Source: Pseudomonadota bacterium (GTDB lineage: Bacteria; Pseudomonadota; Gammaproteobacteria; Acidiferrobacterales; Acidiferrobacteraceae). Taken from it: a DNA stretch of 6,452 bases. The notes below the pieces were generated by a model. That model ran no database searches. It was not told the origin of the DNA and was given only the letters and a program-made list of their open reading frames with translations. The stretch spans positions 1 through 6,452 of the forward strand of contig JAJZZU010000154.1 in assembly GCA_021797365.1 (NCBI GenBank), read 5' to 3'. Numbering within the stretch: the stretch's first letter is position 1; each line of letters opens with the position of its first letter. Below are positions 6,329 to 6,452 of this stretch, piece after piece. Made by a program: the position numbers and the translations under genes.

Positions 6329-6384
6329 AAGTGGTCCCCCGTTGACGGACCTCTAATGGATGGATTAAACCAACCACTTGGAGG
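6329..6384 (+). promoter_or_regulatory. Inverted repeat next to the transposase ribosome-binding site
   Basis: AAGTGGT at 6329-6335, in the element's terminus, is complementary to ACCACTT at 6373-6379. The latter directly precedes the strong Shine-Dalgarno GGAGG at 6380-6384. A transcript entering from outside the element could pair these 7 bases and hinder ribosome access, while one starting inside the leader would lack the left arm. Similar protection is known for IS10 and IS50. The pairing is seen; its function is inferred. Confidence 0.35.
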
Positions 6385-6389
6385 TCACT

Positions 6390-6452
6390 ATGGAACGTCA
6401 GGTTCGTGCTCAATATACCGCCGATTACAAGGCGCAGGCAGTGTCATTGGCA
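6390..6452 (+). CDS. Transposase OrfA, N-terminal fragment (truncated by window end)
   Basis: Twenty-one codons are visible, beginning MERQVRAQ and continuing YTADYKAQAVSLA to the last base. The Y-T-x-[DE]-[FY]-K-x-x-A-V pattern is the start of the helix-turn-helix domain of IS3-type OrfA proteins (HTH_Tnp_1), which bind the element's ends. GGAGG at 6380-6384, five bases before the ATG, is the best ribosome-binding site in the window. The frame is open at the window edge; OrfB and the DDE catalytic domain would lie beyond. Only a short segment supports the call, but its position just inside the putative element end agrees with it. Confidence 0.75.
   Translation, partial: MERQVRAQYTADYKAQAVSLA

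Larger units (their letters stand above)
6327..6452 (+). mobile_element. Left end of an insertion sequence, probably IS3 family (runs off the window)
   Basis: The element is inferred to begin at TGAAGTGGTCCCCC (6327-6340). It starts with TG, as IS3-family termini do, and it coincides with the abrupt end of Sel1-repeat similarity on the other strand. A 63-base leader separates this terminus from a transposase start at 6390. The right end, the matching inverted repeat and any target-site duplication lie outside the window, so the boundary and the family remain inferred. Confidence 0.72.

Noticed and set aside
1..6452. CRISPR array, tRNA, rRNA or a defence system
   Set aside because: No spaced repeats, cloverleaf structure, rRNA-like sequence or defence-type protein motifs were found on either strand.

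Overview
The window is GC-rich proteobacterial DNA, probably beta- or gammaproteobacterial judging by gene style. No marker gene fixes the genus. Most of it is the end of a surface-polysaccharide (capsule, exopolysaccharide or O-antigen-like) biosynthesis cluster. The right edge has been reshaped by mobile DNA.

Positions 110-5666 form a tight rightward operon of four genes. They are a GT4 glycosyltransferase resembling the PglA group, a UDP-glucose/UDP-GlcNAc-type 4-epimerase (galE), a GT2 glycosyltransferase, and an 848-residue protein that joins a GT4 glycosyltransferase to a PAPS-type sulfotransferase. Genes 1/2 and 3/4 overlap by ATGA, and only 33 bases separate genes 2 and 3. A reasonable model is that the epimerase supplies UDP-Gal and/or UDP-GalNAc, the glycosyltransferases assemble a lipid-linked glycan, and the last protein adds a sugar and possibly sulfates it.

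Two details stand out. First, an uninterrupted run of 13 G lies at codons 5-9 of the first gene. A one-base change in either direction stops translation early, so the cluster may be phase variable; a GTG at the end of the run is a rival start. Second, the epimerase has Cys at position 299, where E. coli GalE has Tyr, which predicts that it accepts UDP-GlcNAc/UDP-GalNAc.

From 5667 onward the DNA is a patchwork. It holds a 3' fragment of a tyrosine-recombinase integrase gene, directly abutting the last operon gene. Then comes a leftward Sel1-repeat gene whose 5' end is cut off by an insertion sequence starting at about 6327. That element looks like IS3 family, and only its left end and the first 21 codons of its transposase OrfA lie in the window. 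Nothing identifiable is encoded in positions 1-109 apart from a weak possible promoter.
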